A stretch of 64,000 bases of DNA from Pararge aegeria (GCF_905163445.1 NC_053201.1:10674001-10738000); one strand, 5' to 3'. Positions 32,151 through 43,094 are shown, counted from the first letter of the stretch. Numbers and translations: made by a program. The notes: generated by a model from the sequence alone, not told the origin.

Positions 32151-32377
32151 TATTCTAACTAGAAACTAAATCTAGCAACTCCGAGGACATTGTATTGTTT
32201 TTATATGTATGCATTTCGTTCTTTTTCACGTCTATTATTTTGTGACAGTGTTATAACGATAACTAACGATGTTTTTTTCCCATGACATATTTACGCTTAA
32301 CCATATCCTAATGGGAAGTGATGACGCAGTCTAACTATTTGGCGAGTGTATGTGTCTGTTTTGTTACAAAAATGAAA

Positions 32378-32642
32378 GTCTTTTATTATTTACTTTAGCA
32401 TAGAGTAGATAAAAAAATAAATATGCCTGATGAATATTTTTATGAATTATATACATAAATACTTAGAATATACATATAAACACCCATATACTGAAAAACA
32501 TTCATGCTCATCACACAAACATTTTCTAGTAGAGGGAATCGAACTCACGGCCTTGGGCTCAGAAAGCAGGGTGGCTGCCCACTGATCCACTCGACCGTCT
32601 AAAATAAAGGTCTTTTATTATTTACTTTAGCATAGAATAGAT
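32378..32642 (-). mobile_element. SINE-A between 33-bp direct repeats
   Basis: The SINE body (about 32426-32600, GGGAATCGAACTCACGGCCT, GGCTGCCCACTGATCCACTC) lacks its 3' GGGGCTAG block. Both sides carry a 33-bp sequence, GTCTTTTATTATTTACTTTA...GATAGAT-like (32378-32410, 32610-32642), differing at one position. Confidence 0.9.
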
Positions 32643-33283
32643 GTTTAGTAGTAGGTTAGTTTGGAATATATAAACGTTATCATAAATTTTGTTTTATAGA
32701 CGTTGATATTGCGTTAATCACATAATTAAATTTATCTTAAGTAAACTTGAAATTATTTACTTTCGCCTGTACAAAAGTTGACTTAATTGAAATCACTCGT
32801 CTGCAGAACCTGAGATGCTGCTACGAAGAAATTTTCTTACATTCGTTATACACCGTTTTTTAAGACTTCTCTTCTGGGCAGCCTTATTGGACACGCTCTG
32901 TACAGATATGCGTGTATTTTAAATCGACAAAGAATTCAGTATACTTTCTTCTACCAATTGATTTATGAATGATCTAGGAGTTTGGCGATCTTAGTTGAAT
33001 TATAAGTCTTGTCTAAAAAGGTACTAGAAATAAACTTGTAAGTGTCGACCATTGATAAGGATTTTGTACTACGAAAACTATCGTAATAATATTGAAATTA
33101 TAGGTGGAAATTATTGCACGCAATTTTCTCAAAAGCCAATAAAGGTTACAAAGCGGTTTACGAAACAATTTATGTGGGGAATTTACATAAAATACCACTA
33201 AGTTAGATTAAGGGTTGGGTTTTTAAAGGAAATATGTTGCAGACCCTTTGAGTACCTACGGGACTCCTCGGGTAATCCTTACG
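32643..33283. other. No recognised feature
   Basis: AT-rich spacer. Confidence 0.5.
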
Positions 33284-33460
33284 GGACGGCAGAGTGGCGC
33301 AGTGGGCAGCGACCATGCTTTCTAAGTCCAGTTCGATTCCCACAACTGTTAAATGTTTGTGTGATGAACATGAATTTTTTTCAGTGGCTGAGTGTTTATC
33401 TGTATATTATAATATTAATGTATATAGGGCTAGATGGCGATGTGTGCATTGTCTTAGTTT
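33284..33460 (+). mobile_element. SINE-A with internal deletion
   Basis: Exact box A TGGCGCAGTGGG, box B AGTTCGATTCCCAC, then GAACATGAATTTTTTTCAGT, and a jump to GGGCTAGATGGCGATGTGTG. Confidence 0.9.
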
Positions 33461-33497
33461 ACTTAATATTATGATTATTTATTATAGTTATTACTAA

Positions 33498-33715
33498 AAT
33501 TATGAACGTGAAACTAAGAATAGTCAAAAAGAAAATAGCATATACACCAATGAAGTGGCCGCCATTAAACTATTAACTGGAATTTAAAAAAAAACACATT
33601 TATATTTTTTATTTTGGTTTACATTGTGTTTTCTTCACCAATAAAGTTTTAAAAAATCTAGTGCCCCATTCTGTTCCCATAAATAGGCGACGCGACCTCG
33701 CCCGTCCTTCCGATC
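33498..33715 (+). repeat. Local duplication, unit A first block
   Basis: GAAAATAGCATATACACCAA, CACATTTATATTTTTTATTT, CCCATAAATAGGCGACGCGA and CCTCGCCCGTCCTTCCGATC recur at about 35290-35515 in the same orientation. Confidence 0.85.
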
Positions 33716-33954
33716 TTAAAGAGCTCTGTATATTATTGTTATTGCTACTAAATATAACTGATCATTTAAAACCATTTGTAGCCCATTAATAAAGTAAAAT
33801 TAGAATGCAGATTTATGTATTACCTTGGTAACGTAAATGAACGCTCGCTCATAATTTTACACATGACTTTATTGATTGCTTTAGGGTTCGAGAATTCAGA
33901 ATTGGATGATTAAAATTTGATAACTACTGGGCACATTGCCCATAGACGCTTAGG

Positions 33955-34345
33955 TACTATGGGCCTCATAAGAAGACTCGGGGTCATGTGTTGGAGAGAG
34001 CTATGCTAGGAGTGTTCAAATTAGAAATGAGGAGCTCCGTAGAAGAACTAGAGTTAACGACATAGCTCATCGAGTCGCGAAGCTGAAGTGGCCATGGCTG
34101 GGGCACATAGCTCGAAGAACCGATGGACGTTGGGGTCATTAGGTGCTGGATTGGACGACCTGCACCGGTAAACGCAGCGTTAGTCCCACCGAGGTGTTCA
34201 GACGATATCAGGCGAGTCGCTGGGAGCCGCTGGAGGCAAGCGGCCCAGGATAGTTGCTTGTGGAACTCCCTACAGAAGACCTAGGTTCAACAGTGGACGT
34301 CAATTTGTTGATTTGACGTTCGTTCGTTATGATGATAGTCCTCAT
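33955..34345 (+). mobile_element. RTE LINE fragment
   Basis: TATGGGCCTCATAAGAAGAC, AATTAGAAATGAGGAGCTCC, GAAGAACTAGAGTTAACGAC, GGGGCACATAGCTCGAAGAA, GATATCAGGCGAGTCGCTGG and AACAGTGGACGTCAATTTGT. Several frameshifts; inactive. Confidence 0.87.
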
Positions 34346-34834
34346 AGGTGATAATGATTTAATGCTTAAACCTGCCACGCTTTTATATATTAGAGTAGTA
34401 GTGATTATGACCACAGTTATTTATTTATACAAGTATGCCGTGTGCATACCAAAGCGATTACAAACAAACTACAAATTAATGGCAAACATTGAAACTACTT
34501 CGATTCATGCAAAAAACACTTGTCTTAGTATTTTTAGAAAGTAAGCTCTTTTGTTATGAACTCAAAGCTTGATTCTGTTTGGCTTGTTGCTTTTAATAAA
34601 GGTAATAGGAAATTCAATATCAACACAATATCATGTTTTTATTGCCCATAACCAAAGTAAACTGAAATATCGAATTCCCGTGACGAAAAGTAGACTTGGT
34701 AGAGATATTATTCAAATTTAACCTATGGCTTAGAAGTTTCTACGGGCCGCCCGGATGCGAAAAACATACTTTGTAAATAAAACTGGACCTGCTAGGTAGC
34801 ACTGCAATTTGTTTCTAGGTTTTTTTAAGATATT
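34346..34834. other. No recognised feature
   Basis: AT-rich; a 71-codon frame at 34329-34544 has no domain. Confidence 0.5.
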
Positions 34835-34875
34835 AAAACGATGTGGTGGAGACGAAGTTGCGAGGGTCAGCTAGT
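34835..34875 (+). mobile_element. Helitron-like 3' terminus
   Basis: GAGACGAAGTTGCGAGGGTC then AGCTAG followed by T (CTAG at 34871-34874). Only the end is recognisable. Confidence 0.6.
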
Positions 34876-34884
34876 ATTAATATA

Positions 34885-35085
34885 AATTGACGGAGCAAGC
34901 AAATTAACTACTTGATGTTATTGGAAAACCGTCGGCTATAAACATAGCAACACTTCGCAGGGCATGCAAGGAGAATTTTCTACAAAGTGGCACCCTCTGT
35001 CTATCAAATCAACCCGACTCGTAGGTTTCAAGCCTCATGTGCCTGAAGTACCCCGGCAACCACACCCTTTAAACTGGAATACAGC
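34885..35085 (-). repeat. Repeat D, also second block of duplication unit A
   Basis: ATTGACGGAGCAAGCAAATT is the reversed D terminus; CTTCGCAGGGCATGCAAGGA, AAGCCTCATGTGCCTGAAGT and CCCGGCAACCACACCC follow. The first part pairs with 35526-35700. Confidence 0.8.
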
Positions 35086-35278
35086 AATCACACCGGAACA
35101 TTTAGACGCTTAGCGGCACGTCTTTGTTCGTAGGGTTGCACTAGCAACGGCAAAAGCCTCCTACCAGACCCCACCAGAGAAAATTCCGAAATTATAAATT
35201 TACCCTGCTGGGAATCGAACCCGGGACGTCCTATTTAAATTCACAGCGCTCACCGTTGCGCCAGGGAGGTCGTCAAAC
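35075..35278 (-). mobile_element. SINE-B, 3' truncated
   Basis: CACACCGGAACATTTAGACG to the head GGAATCGAACCCGGGACGTC and GCGCCAGGGAGGTCGTCAAA. Confidence 0.9.
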
Positions 35279-35284
35279 TTCAAG

Positions 35285-35740
35285 TTTACTTAAAACTAAG
35301 AATTGACACATAGAAAATAGCATATACAGCAATTAAGTGGCCGCTATTAAACTTAGTTATGAAACTTTTAACTAAGAGTTTGAAATAAACACATTTATAT
35401 TTTTTATTTTGGTTTCACTGTGTTTTACCCATTAATAAAGTTTAATAAAATCGAGTGCCCCATTTTGTTCCCATAAATAGGCGACGCAACCTCGCCCGTC
35501 CTTCCGATCTTAAAGAGCTTTTGCTCTACTTGATGTTATTAGAAAACCATCGGCTATAAACATAGCACCACTTCGCAGGGCATGCAAGGGACATTTCCTA
35601 CAAAGTGACACCCTGTGTCTCTCAAATCAACCTGACGCTTAGGTTTTAAATCTCATGTGCCTGTAGTACACCGGCAACCACACCCATTAAACTAGAACCC
35701 AGCAGTGCTGTTTTCCAGCAGAATTAGACATGGCGGTTGT
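35285..35740 (+). repeat. Local duplication, unit B (continuous)
   Basis: Contains the first block (CATATACAGCAATTAAGTGG to TCCGATCTTAAAGAGCTTT) immediately followed by the repeat D block (CTACTTGATGTTATTAGAAA to AAACTAGAACCCAGCAGTGC, D in minus orientation). In unit A the same two blocks are 1.17 kb apart. Confidence 0.8.
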
Positions 35741-35844
35741 ACTACCCCATGTAATGTAAGTCTCTCGTATGAACTCTTTGGTCAGATTTACCACGACCAC
35801 GGGCTTAATTATCTATTTAGTTTTAGTATGTCAACTCGAATCGA

Positions 35845-36045
35845 ATCTCGAGAGACGTTGGAGTCTTAAGGTGCTGGAATGGCCACCCCGCACCGGTAAA
35901 CGCAACGTAGGTCGGCCGCCAACGAGGTGGACAGATGACATTAGGCGAGTCGCTGAGGGCCGCTCGAGGCAAGTGGCCCAGGACCGTAGATAAAGTCCTA
36001 TGTCCAGCAGTCGACTTCAATTGGTTGAAATGATGATGATGTAGT
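35845..36045 (+). mobile_element. RTE LINE fragment, 3' terminal 200 bp
   Basis: In the frame 35769-35993: RRWSLKVLEW, PRTGKRNVGRPPTRWTDDIR. Then a deletion and CAGCAGTCGACTTCAATTGG with a GATGATGATG tail. Confidence 0.87.
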
Positions 36046-37195
36046 TTGGCGTATTTATTCAAAAACGTTCCAAACAAAATAAATACGAGAGGAAACGTTT
36101 TTGTTTTTGTTTTTTTTTTTTTTTATGTTGCACGTTGTCTAAAAAGTTAAACAAGACATGTTAGTTCAGTTGAACTCCATTTTGTGTGACTTGTGGCTTG
36201 GAAAGTTTTCGAATAACTACGTCCATTACGAGAAGTATAACTAGTAATTAAAAGAATAATAAATGTTTTTGCCGTTCGCTGGTAGTAGTAAAATGATTCT
36301 TATTTCATTATCTTTAAGACTAATATTATTGAACAATGTATAATTTATTCAATAAATTACGTAGGTGATATTCACTGTGACAGCTTTCCTAAATGGAATA
36401 TAAGCCCACACCTGTATATAAAGATGTACGACGTATGTAGTAAGGGCGCGATTCCAATGTGCAAGTGACTTGAGAGTATTTAATTTCTTTTACTTAGAGT
36501 ATTTATAATAAAAGATTATAAAGTAAAAAAAACATGCTTATGATAATTCAATGCTGTTAAATAGATCTCTTAATATTTAGGTTGGGAAAACTTGAAAGAA
36601 TAAAATAGTTCATTAAAGAAACTAAAAGCCAACAATTTAACATATCATGAACTTAAAACATATCAAAATTTACAAAAAAATAAGTAGCTTTGAACTTGAA
36701 ACTAAAAACGCAAATAACTTGTACATACATATCATACAAGCAAGCAAATGCTGGCATAATATAAACGTGGCTTTATATTAAGTAGCTAAATGATGAATTG
36801 TTTGTTTTACACGTAGACAGACGCAGGCGTGTAGAACCGCCATTAGGTTTTACATCATCAATCAAATTATTATTTTATTAACATATTATATCTATCAGTT
36901 AGCTGCGGAACTGCGGGATGTGTTATTTATTTATTTCCACATACTTATTATAAACCTGAATAATTTGTTTCTTCGTTTGAGGGCGCTAATCTCTGGAAAT
37001 ACAAGTCTCATTTGAATAACCTTTTTTGCAGTTCATTGCGAGATTTTTTAACATATAGTTTTCAACTATTTCAAAATAACTGGCATCAAATAATCTAGCA
37101 AGGATAGTAATTTGCAATAAAATACTAAAAATATTTACTATGTGCAGTAAACTCAAATAAATGAAAAAGTATAATACAGTAGTTTAACTATTCAT
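36046..37195. other. No recognised feature (1.15 kb)
   Basis: AT-rich; a poly(T) run at 36103-36123 is the only landmark. Confidence 0.5.
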
Positions 37196-37350
37196 TTCCT
37201 AGATGGCGGTGTGTGTATTGTGTATTAAATTGTTGTGCATTTTATTCATAAATTATTTATCAGCTATCTTAGTACCCTTAACACAAGTTACGGTTACTTT
37301 GGGGCTAGATGGCGATGTGTGTATTGCCGTAGTATATTTATATTTCTTTT
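37196..37350 (+). mobile_element. SINE-A 3' half
   Basis: TTATTCATAAATTATTTATC, AACACAAGTTACGGTTACTT and GGGGCTAGATGGCGATGTGT. An extra AGATGGCGGTGTGTGTATTG at 37201 suggests a second 3' end fragment just upstream. Confidence 0.85.
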
Positions 37351-37759
37351 TTTATTTAAATATATATCATTTATCTGGGCATATACAAAGAGTCATTGTA
37401 TGTATCAGTTTGACTTCTTTAAAAATATTACAATGACAGCTGACGTAATCGGCTAAAAATAAAGTATGAGTTGTCAGTATACTTTGTTTCCGTCAAAATA
37501 AACCCCCTAAAATCCCATCCTCTGTGAAATAATGTTACTTGTGCAAAAAAATATTTTAATTATATGCAGTCCATATATCGATGTGTACAGTAATAAATGA
37601 AGCTTATGATAACGATAAAGTCAAATAAACCTGGTCAGATACAATAATATTTCATAGAAATAATACAACATTTTGGACAGGTTTGTATCAACTATCATCA
37701 TTATATTATGACCTAAATAAACAGACAATACAAGGTTGAGTTTAAATGCGGACAGAAAT
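37351..37759. other. No recognised feature
   Basis: AT-rich spacer. Confidence 0.5.
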
Positions 37760-38125
37760 AATCGAAAACTGGCGCAGTGGTGAGTGCTGCGAGAGGTTCC
37801 GGGTTCCAGGTTTGAAAACCGAAGGGGCAAATTTGGGATTCTATGTTTTCTGAATTCTCCCAAGCCTAGAGGAGGCGTTTGTCGTGAATATCATAGTATA
37901 TAGGCGCATTACTGTCAGCAGGGCATTTTCGAAAATTGCCTCAAGGCGTTTCGGTACGATACCGCGTAGAAATAGATAAGGGGAAATATATAGGGGCTAT
38001 AGCCTATAATAAAGCTACTATATCTCTAACTTAACCAGTTAGAGGTATGGTAGCTATACTTCATAGACTGCCTTGTCACCTACCTTCGTAAGACTGCAGA
38101 CAAAAGCTACCTTATAAAAAAATTG
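37760..38125 (+). mobile_element. SINE-B, highly diverged
   Basis: CTGGCGCAGTGGTGAGTGCT, box B degraded to GGTTCCAGGTT, GGGGCAAATTTGGGATT, TTTCGGTACGATACCGCGTA and AAGACTGCAGACAAAAGCTA in SINE-B order. Likely an old copy. Confidence 0.65.
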
Positions 38126-38577
38126 TAAAATACAACAACTCCATTTTTCAAATCGGTTAATAATGGAAATGAGTTGCTTCATCAGAATATTCGTCCAACG
38201 CTACAAAAGTAATATTAATTAGCAATTTATTACGGATTTTACGCCATTTCCAAGCGGTAATGGCGGCAAAATTAAAGTGGCATTAAAGATTAAATCTTAA
38301 TTTGAATAGCTTTAACTTGGACTTTTATTTCCTTTGAAAGACAAAATTACAGAACATTTAATACAATTTGAGTCGGCCATAACTTAAGCTGCCCTCCTAG
38401 ACTTATTTTGACAACTTCACTAATTACTTCATTTTTCCATCAAATTTAAGTAAAAATTAGCAAGATAAAACAAGATCTAAATTATTGATTTAACAGTTTC
38501 GTGATCGTTAGGTACACGACAAATTATAAATTCTAATGCGAAAAGTAGCAGGTTGCGGTTATATGGTTATAAATTCA
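38126..38577. other. No recognised feature
   Basis: AT-rich spacer. Confidence 0.5.
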
Positions 38578-38592
38578 AAACCAGCCCTCACC

Positions 38593-38849
38593 TTTTTTTT
38601 TTTCTTGTGGGTAAATCCTCATAGATACCACTACATCACGGTTAGGTGGAGTGGTTATGCCGGACTCTTACCGACTAAAACCCCACGGTGTTCCGACTCA
38701 TCGCCTGATGACTGGGTCATGGAAACGCTTTCGCACACAACCGCAACTCAGCCAGCGGAGCCTAACGAGGCAGGCATTCCTCTGTAAAAACATTGGCACA
38801 CCAGGAACACGGGGTATGCCTTTCAACTCGAGTAAAGGGCGATAGAATC
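38593..38849 (-). mobile_element. Poly(A)-tailed retroinsertion with 15-bp target-site duplication
   Basis: AAACCAGCCCTCACC flanks it exactly (38578-38592, 38850-38864). The plus strand opens with a T run, so the inserted strand is minus with a poly(A) tail. The 257-bp body (GGTGGAGTGGTTATGCCGGA, CTCTTACCGACTAAAACCCC, CCTGATGACTGGGTCATGGA) is GC-richer than its surroundings, lacks box A/B, and resembles a LINE 3' UTR or a processed RNA. Frames at 38536-38845 in it are not supported as genes. Confidence 0.9.
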
Positions 38850-38864
38850 AAACCAGCCCTCACC

Positions 38865-39540
38865 CTAATTTAACCTAAACACTGGGCTATAACTTAAAGT
38901 ACTCCCGTGCTAAAGTATGTCTGTTTACTAACCTAACCTAAATTTGAACAAAACTAATTCGAAAAATTCGGATAGCACGCCAATTCGTCATAGAGGACAC
39001 AAGGATATATTTAATCCCGCGACTTACGTTACCTTACTAGAAATGGAGGATGCCAATAATTAAGAAACTGATAATGTAAAATCACTTATTTTGCTCTGTT
39101 ACAGCTAGAAATAGGAACTACTTTCGCTTTTTCAATTATTCAAGAAAATTCATCGGTGATGCAAAGCAACCTCTCCGAACTTCCACAAGCAACGATGGTC
39201 GCTTGAATAAAAGTGGATGACGCAATAAGTTTAAGCCTTTTGACGTTATTTCCATAAGATTAAGCATATTCAGTTCGGATATCTTGTAGGCTAGATTAGA
39301 TTTGAGAAGTGGATAACTGATGTGACGTTGGAAGCGTCGGCGAAAAGTTTGCATAATTTATGGTAGGAACAATTTTTACTCTCCGACTGTATAGATACGA
39401 GTTAGTATAGACTGTATATTTAAGTCGGCGATAGCCTAAATAAAAAAAAAAAAAAAGCTTTATCGTCTTAAAAGAAAAACAGATCAGAATCAAAAGCACT
39501 TAAACATAACATATTAACAAATTTTGTTTTATTTTGCACA
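38865..39540. other. No recognised feature
   Basis: AT-rich; includes an A run at 39447-39461. No domain in the 72-codon frame at 39136-39354. Confidence 0.5.
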
Positions 39541-39704
39541 GATAAAAGGTGTACCTGTTTTCCGAAATAGTTAGGACTGTGTCTCGGAAAAGGCATCGCC
39601 TTTCCTTTCGTGGAGACCGCGCTCAAGTCCCGACACGCACCGCTGACCTTTCGGAGTTATGTGCGTTTTTAATATAAGCAATTTTAAATATCACTGAAAC
39701 TGCG
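39541..39704 (+). mobile_element. SINE-C head fragment
   Basis: CTCAAGTCCCGACACGCACC and TCGGAGTTATGTGCGTTTTT then AATTTTAAATATCACTG; it stops and a second SINE-C begins. Confidence 0.75.
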
Positions 39705-39928
39705 ATATTGCATTGGATAGGAGCTCGATTTCACTTTCCAGGGACCGAGTTCGAATCCCGGCACCCACTTCTAACTTTTCTATGTTATGCGCGTTTTAAG
39801 TCATCAAAAGATCACTTGCTTCAACGGTGAAGTTAACATCGTGAGGAAATCTGCATTCCCGAGAGATCTACATAATGTTCTCAAAGGTGTGTGGAGTCCA
39901 CCAATCTGCATTGGGCCAGGGTTGTGGA
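39705..39928 (+). mobile_element. SINE-C, left arm of a tail-to-tail pair
   Basis: CCGAGTTCGAATCCCGGCAC (box B), TATGTTATGCGCGTTTTAAG, GATCACTTGCTTCAACGGTG, GTGTGTGGAGTCCACCAATC and TTGTGGACTAGGGCCTTA. The 3' tail is absent. Confidence 0.88.
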
Positions 39929-40130
39929 CTAGGGCCTTAGTGCGGATTGGTAGACTCCACCTTTGAGAACATTATGTAGAACTCTCAGGCATGCAGGTTT
40001 CCTCACGATGTTTTCCTTCACCGTTAAAGCAAGTGATATTTTAATTACTTTAAACGTACATAACTTAGAAAAGTTTGAGGTGCGTGCCGGGATTCGAGCT
40101 CAGCCCCATTACGCTATCACCGCTCATCAA
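39929..40130 (-). mobile_element. SINE-C, right arm of a tail-to-tail pair
   Basis: GTGCGGATTGGTAGACTCCA, GGCATGCAGGTTTCCTCACG, TTAAAGCAAGTGATATTTTA, GTGCGTGCCGGGATTCGAGC. It is the inverted counterpart of 39705-39928, with virtually no spacer. Confidence 0.88.
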
Positions 40131-40334
40131 ATGGTGTCTGGAAAGGCTAAATTAGTTTATTTAAAAAATATAAATAACTGTGGTAGGTAGCTAAAAATAT
40201 TATTGGATAAATTATTGCTTGCATAAATCTCATAATTGGGAATAAATTCTATAATGACGCTTAAGATGCGAAATCTTAAAAGTATGAAACAAGATATTCT
40301 CTATTCACACCTTTTATCATACCGTTTTATATAC

Positions 40335-40755
40335 CTTTGACGACCTCCTAACGCATCCGTGAGCGCTGTGGATTTAAGTGGGAGGGCATGGTCTAGTGGG
40401 AGGCTTCTGCCGTGGCTATTTACCACCCAGTGGCGTGCACTGGGTTTCTTACCAGGGTTCTTCTATACAGCAGGAAAATTGCATAAAATGGAAAAAATCC
40501 TCCTCTTATACGGGCCAAATTTCGATTTTAGGGTATGCAGTGCTTTTGTGCATGTATGACACGCCGCCGTGCACGCCGCTATTAACACCCTACCGATAAA
40601 GACGTGCTGCTAAACTACTTAGTGTTTTGATACGATGTACCGATTAGGGGTATTGGCTTAATATTATTGTTCATGTGTGACATCTTGGATTGCGTCTTAT
40701 CAGCAGGTGAGATCGCATTCAAGGGCTAACTGGTAGTGGAATAAAAAAAACCTTT
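40335..40755 (+). mobile_element. SINE-B, interrupted by a MITE
   Basis: Head TGACGACCTCCTAACGCATC, box B lost by a deletion in the AAGTGGGAGGGCATGGTCTA stretch, then TTTACCACC up to 40427. It resumes after the insertion with CTACCGATAAAGACGTGCTG and ends GGGCTAACTGGTAGTGGAAT plus A run. Confidence 0.9.
40428..40581 (+). mobile_element. hAT-like MITE, subfamily 2, inside SINE-B
   Basis: Starts CAGTGGCGTGCACTGGGTTT, ends CCGTGCACGCCGCTA. Flanks TTACCACC (40420-40427) and TTAACACC (40582-40589) differ at one base. 154 bp, no coding capacity. Confidence 0.9.
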
Positions 40756-41135
40756 ACATTATCCAACTATATCTTGGTTATAACATAACGACTAGCATCT
40801 ACTGCGATCACACCTTCACGGGATATATCTTCAGTCCAGCAGATAGGCTATCTACGGTTGGATAAAAAACTTATACATTATACTTCAACTTATGAATATC
40901 TTAGCTTAATGAATATTTTAGTAATTTCGGCTCACAAAATAGAATATTATAATATTTATTGTATAAAAAAAAACACAAAATACAGTAAATGCAAATATTA
41001 CGAATTCTAATAAACTCTCAACAATGCATACGGTTGCTATAGCAACGGACCAAGGACACCGCCGACCGCACTCGCAAAATAATACTTACGCCTTACAAAT
41101 ATAATTTATGATTTATCCTTAACTTATCCGGATAT
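40756..41135. other. No recognised feature
   Basis: AT-rich spacer. Confidence 0.5.
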
Positions 41136-41143
41136 ACTAGATT

Positions 41144-41347
41144 CAGTGGCGTGCATAGAGGGTATGCACAGGGTATGCAGATGATATAAGATGAAGAAAA
41201 TTTCCAGTTAGAGTTATAAAAAACTTAAGAATAGGCTTTGTAAGAGTTATAAAAAGCCTACCCTAAAGTATATATAGCTCGTACTGAAGATTTTCTTCAT
41301 TTTATATCATCTGCATACCCCGTGCATACCCTCTATGCACGCCACTA
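41144..41347 (+). mobile_element. hAT-like MITE, subfamily 1, best-preserved copy
   Basis: Terminal inverted repeats of about 60 bp: CAGTGGCGTGCATAGAGGGT, ATGCAGATGATATAA, ATGAAGAAAAT, mirrored by ATTTTCTTCAT, TTATATCATCTGCAT, ACCCTCTATGCACGCCACTA. Exact 8-bp duplication ACTAGATT (41136-41143, 41348-41355). A smaller inner hairpin (AATAGGCTTTGTAAG...AAAGCCTA) is present. Confidence 0.95.
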
Positions 41348-41355
41348 ACTAGATT

Positions 41356-43094
41356 GTATATCTATGCTCTATTATATTAAGAAAGATGAATCAAGTGTGT
41401 CCTGCATTGGATAATGTTTTTGTTTTATTTTAAGTAGTAGGTAGTAGGTACGCAAATAGCAAAAAAAAAATTGTTTTATAATATTTTTGTTTTACTTGTT
41501 TTACATGAACAATAGCTACAGTTCGGTATGAATTAACTAACGAACATATTTTCATCATACTGTTAAACAGTTTGTTGGCGGAATAAGCTCTTCTTATAAT
41601 ATACCTAATTTAGTAAAAAATATCTCTTACTATATTAAAACTATTTTCAAACGATTTAAATTATACATATAAAAAAGAGGATGTTTTCATGAAGGATCTG
41701 CAAATGGTTCTTTTATTACCATATCGTCTCACAAAATATATAACATTTTATCCCTAGCCCTTCATACGGGGAAATGTAATATCAAACTCGTTGATGCGGG
41801 GATATTGCCATTCATCACTGTATGGTACGCGATCCATTTCCAATGGTTGGATTATTCAAATTGTTGGACCTTGGATGCAGTCTCCTACATACGGTTGGAT
41901 TATTTAAATGAAAGCATTTTAAAATGAAGTCGTTTAGATACGGAATTCAAATTTATTTAGCTTTCTATGATTGTTTTTCTAACGTTATACAACGGGTAAA
42001 TAGAAACCAAAATATTATCTTTCGCAGGCTTTAGAGGTACATTGTGTACTGTCTCTGAGACATATCTGTGAAACCGAAACGCTAACGTTTTTAGGTAGCC
42101 CACTGCCATAGTTTTTACTGAAAGATCACATGCAAAATTAAAATCGGGAGTCACTTGATTTTACTTTGTTAGGTACGTGCCGCGTAGCGTAGGTACTATG
42201 CACGTATCGGTCTTTAATCTTCAATAGGGTTGTCATAAGTAAACACTTAGAATGTTGTGAATACGTTTGTATGCAAAAATAAACATGCTTCTTTTCATTT
42301 ATTATTTTTACAGGGTGATTCCTTTTGGAATATACTTATGCAACCTCGAACAGTATTTCGGGCTATATATGCCGGGCGCTTGGCTAGCATATTCTATTCA
42401 TATATACAGTGAAGTTCGTACTGGGAAGACCTACCGCCATTTTTATTTCTGCCGGAACTCTCAATAGTAATTTGGTTGACCTTACAACTTTGTGGATACT
42501 TTGTGTAGATAGTACATACAAGAACACAACATAATAACGACGTTTGTGTTCAGTTCTCAATTACCCCACTCTCCCCTAACTCCTTGTCGGTGCGTATCGT
42601 TAACAAGACGATTCAAACGAGGTCAAAGACGCTGGCGTTTTAACTATAAAAAATTGTTGCTATCGATAACATTTTTGTCCATACCGTGCAATAAAAATAA
42701 CTACCAAATAGTAATAGCCAGATTCCACGTGATGTTAGTAGTAATAACAGTAAGCATCTGTATCAAATATTGATTTAATTAAAAAGAAACGCCTATACAG
42801 TAGCCTTCAAAACGTATAACTGTAGGTATAACATAAAAAAAACCACATCAAACTTGAGAGCTTAGGTATTTCAGTAATATATTAGTAAATTTCAGTTATA
42901 TAGTAGTAAACGAACGTGCGGGGAACGAGTTGATACCTATATAACACGTTTGTTTAGTTGAAAACTTAAACTAAGGCCACAGGTGTGTCCACGAATGTGG
43001 TGTACACCTAATCCGATTAGGTATCCAATTAAGTCTCGCTTAATCGGATTTCAAACGGGTTCCTGCGTTTACATATTAAAATATAAATTAAAAA
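41356..43094. other. No recognised feature (1.7 kb)
   Basis: AT-rich. A possible exon-like stretch at 42311-42420 after TTATTTTTACAG was considered and not accepted. Frames at 41957-42154 and 42546-42773 have no domain. Confidence 0.45.

Noticed and set aside
38536..38845. 83- and 64-codon frames with GC-richer codons
   Set aside because: They lie wholly within the duplication-flanked retroinsertion and overlap in two frames; the insertion's sense strand is the opposite one.
42311..42420. Possible exon after TTATTTTTACAG
   Set aside because: The acceptor is good, but no convincing donor or protein family was found, and CAGGGTGATTCC is a common repeat-like start.
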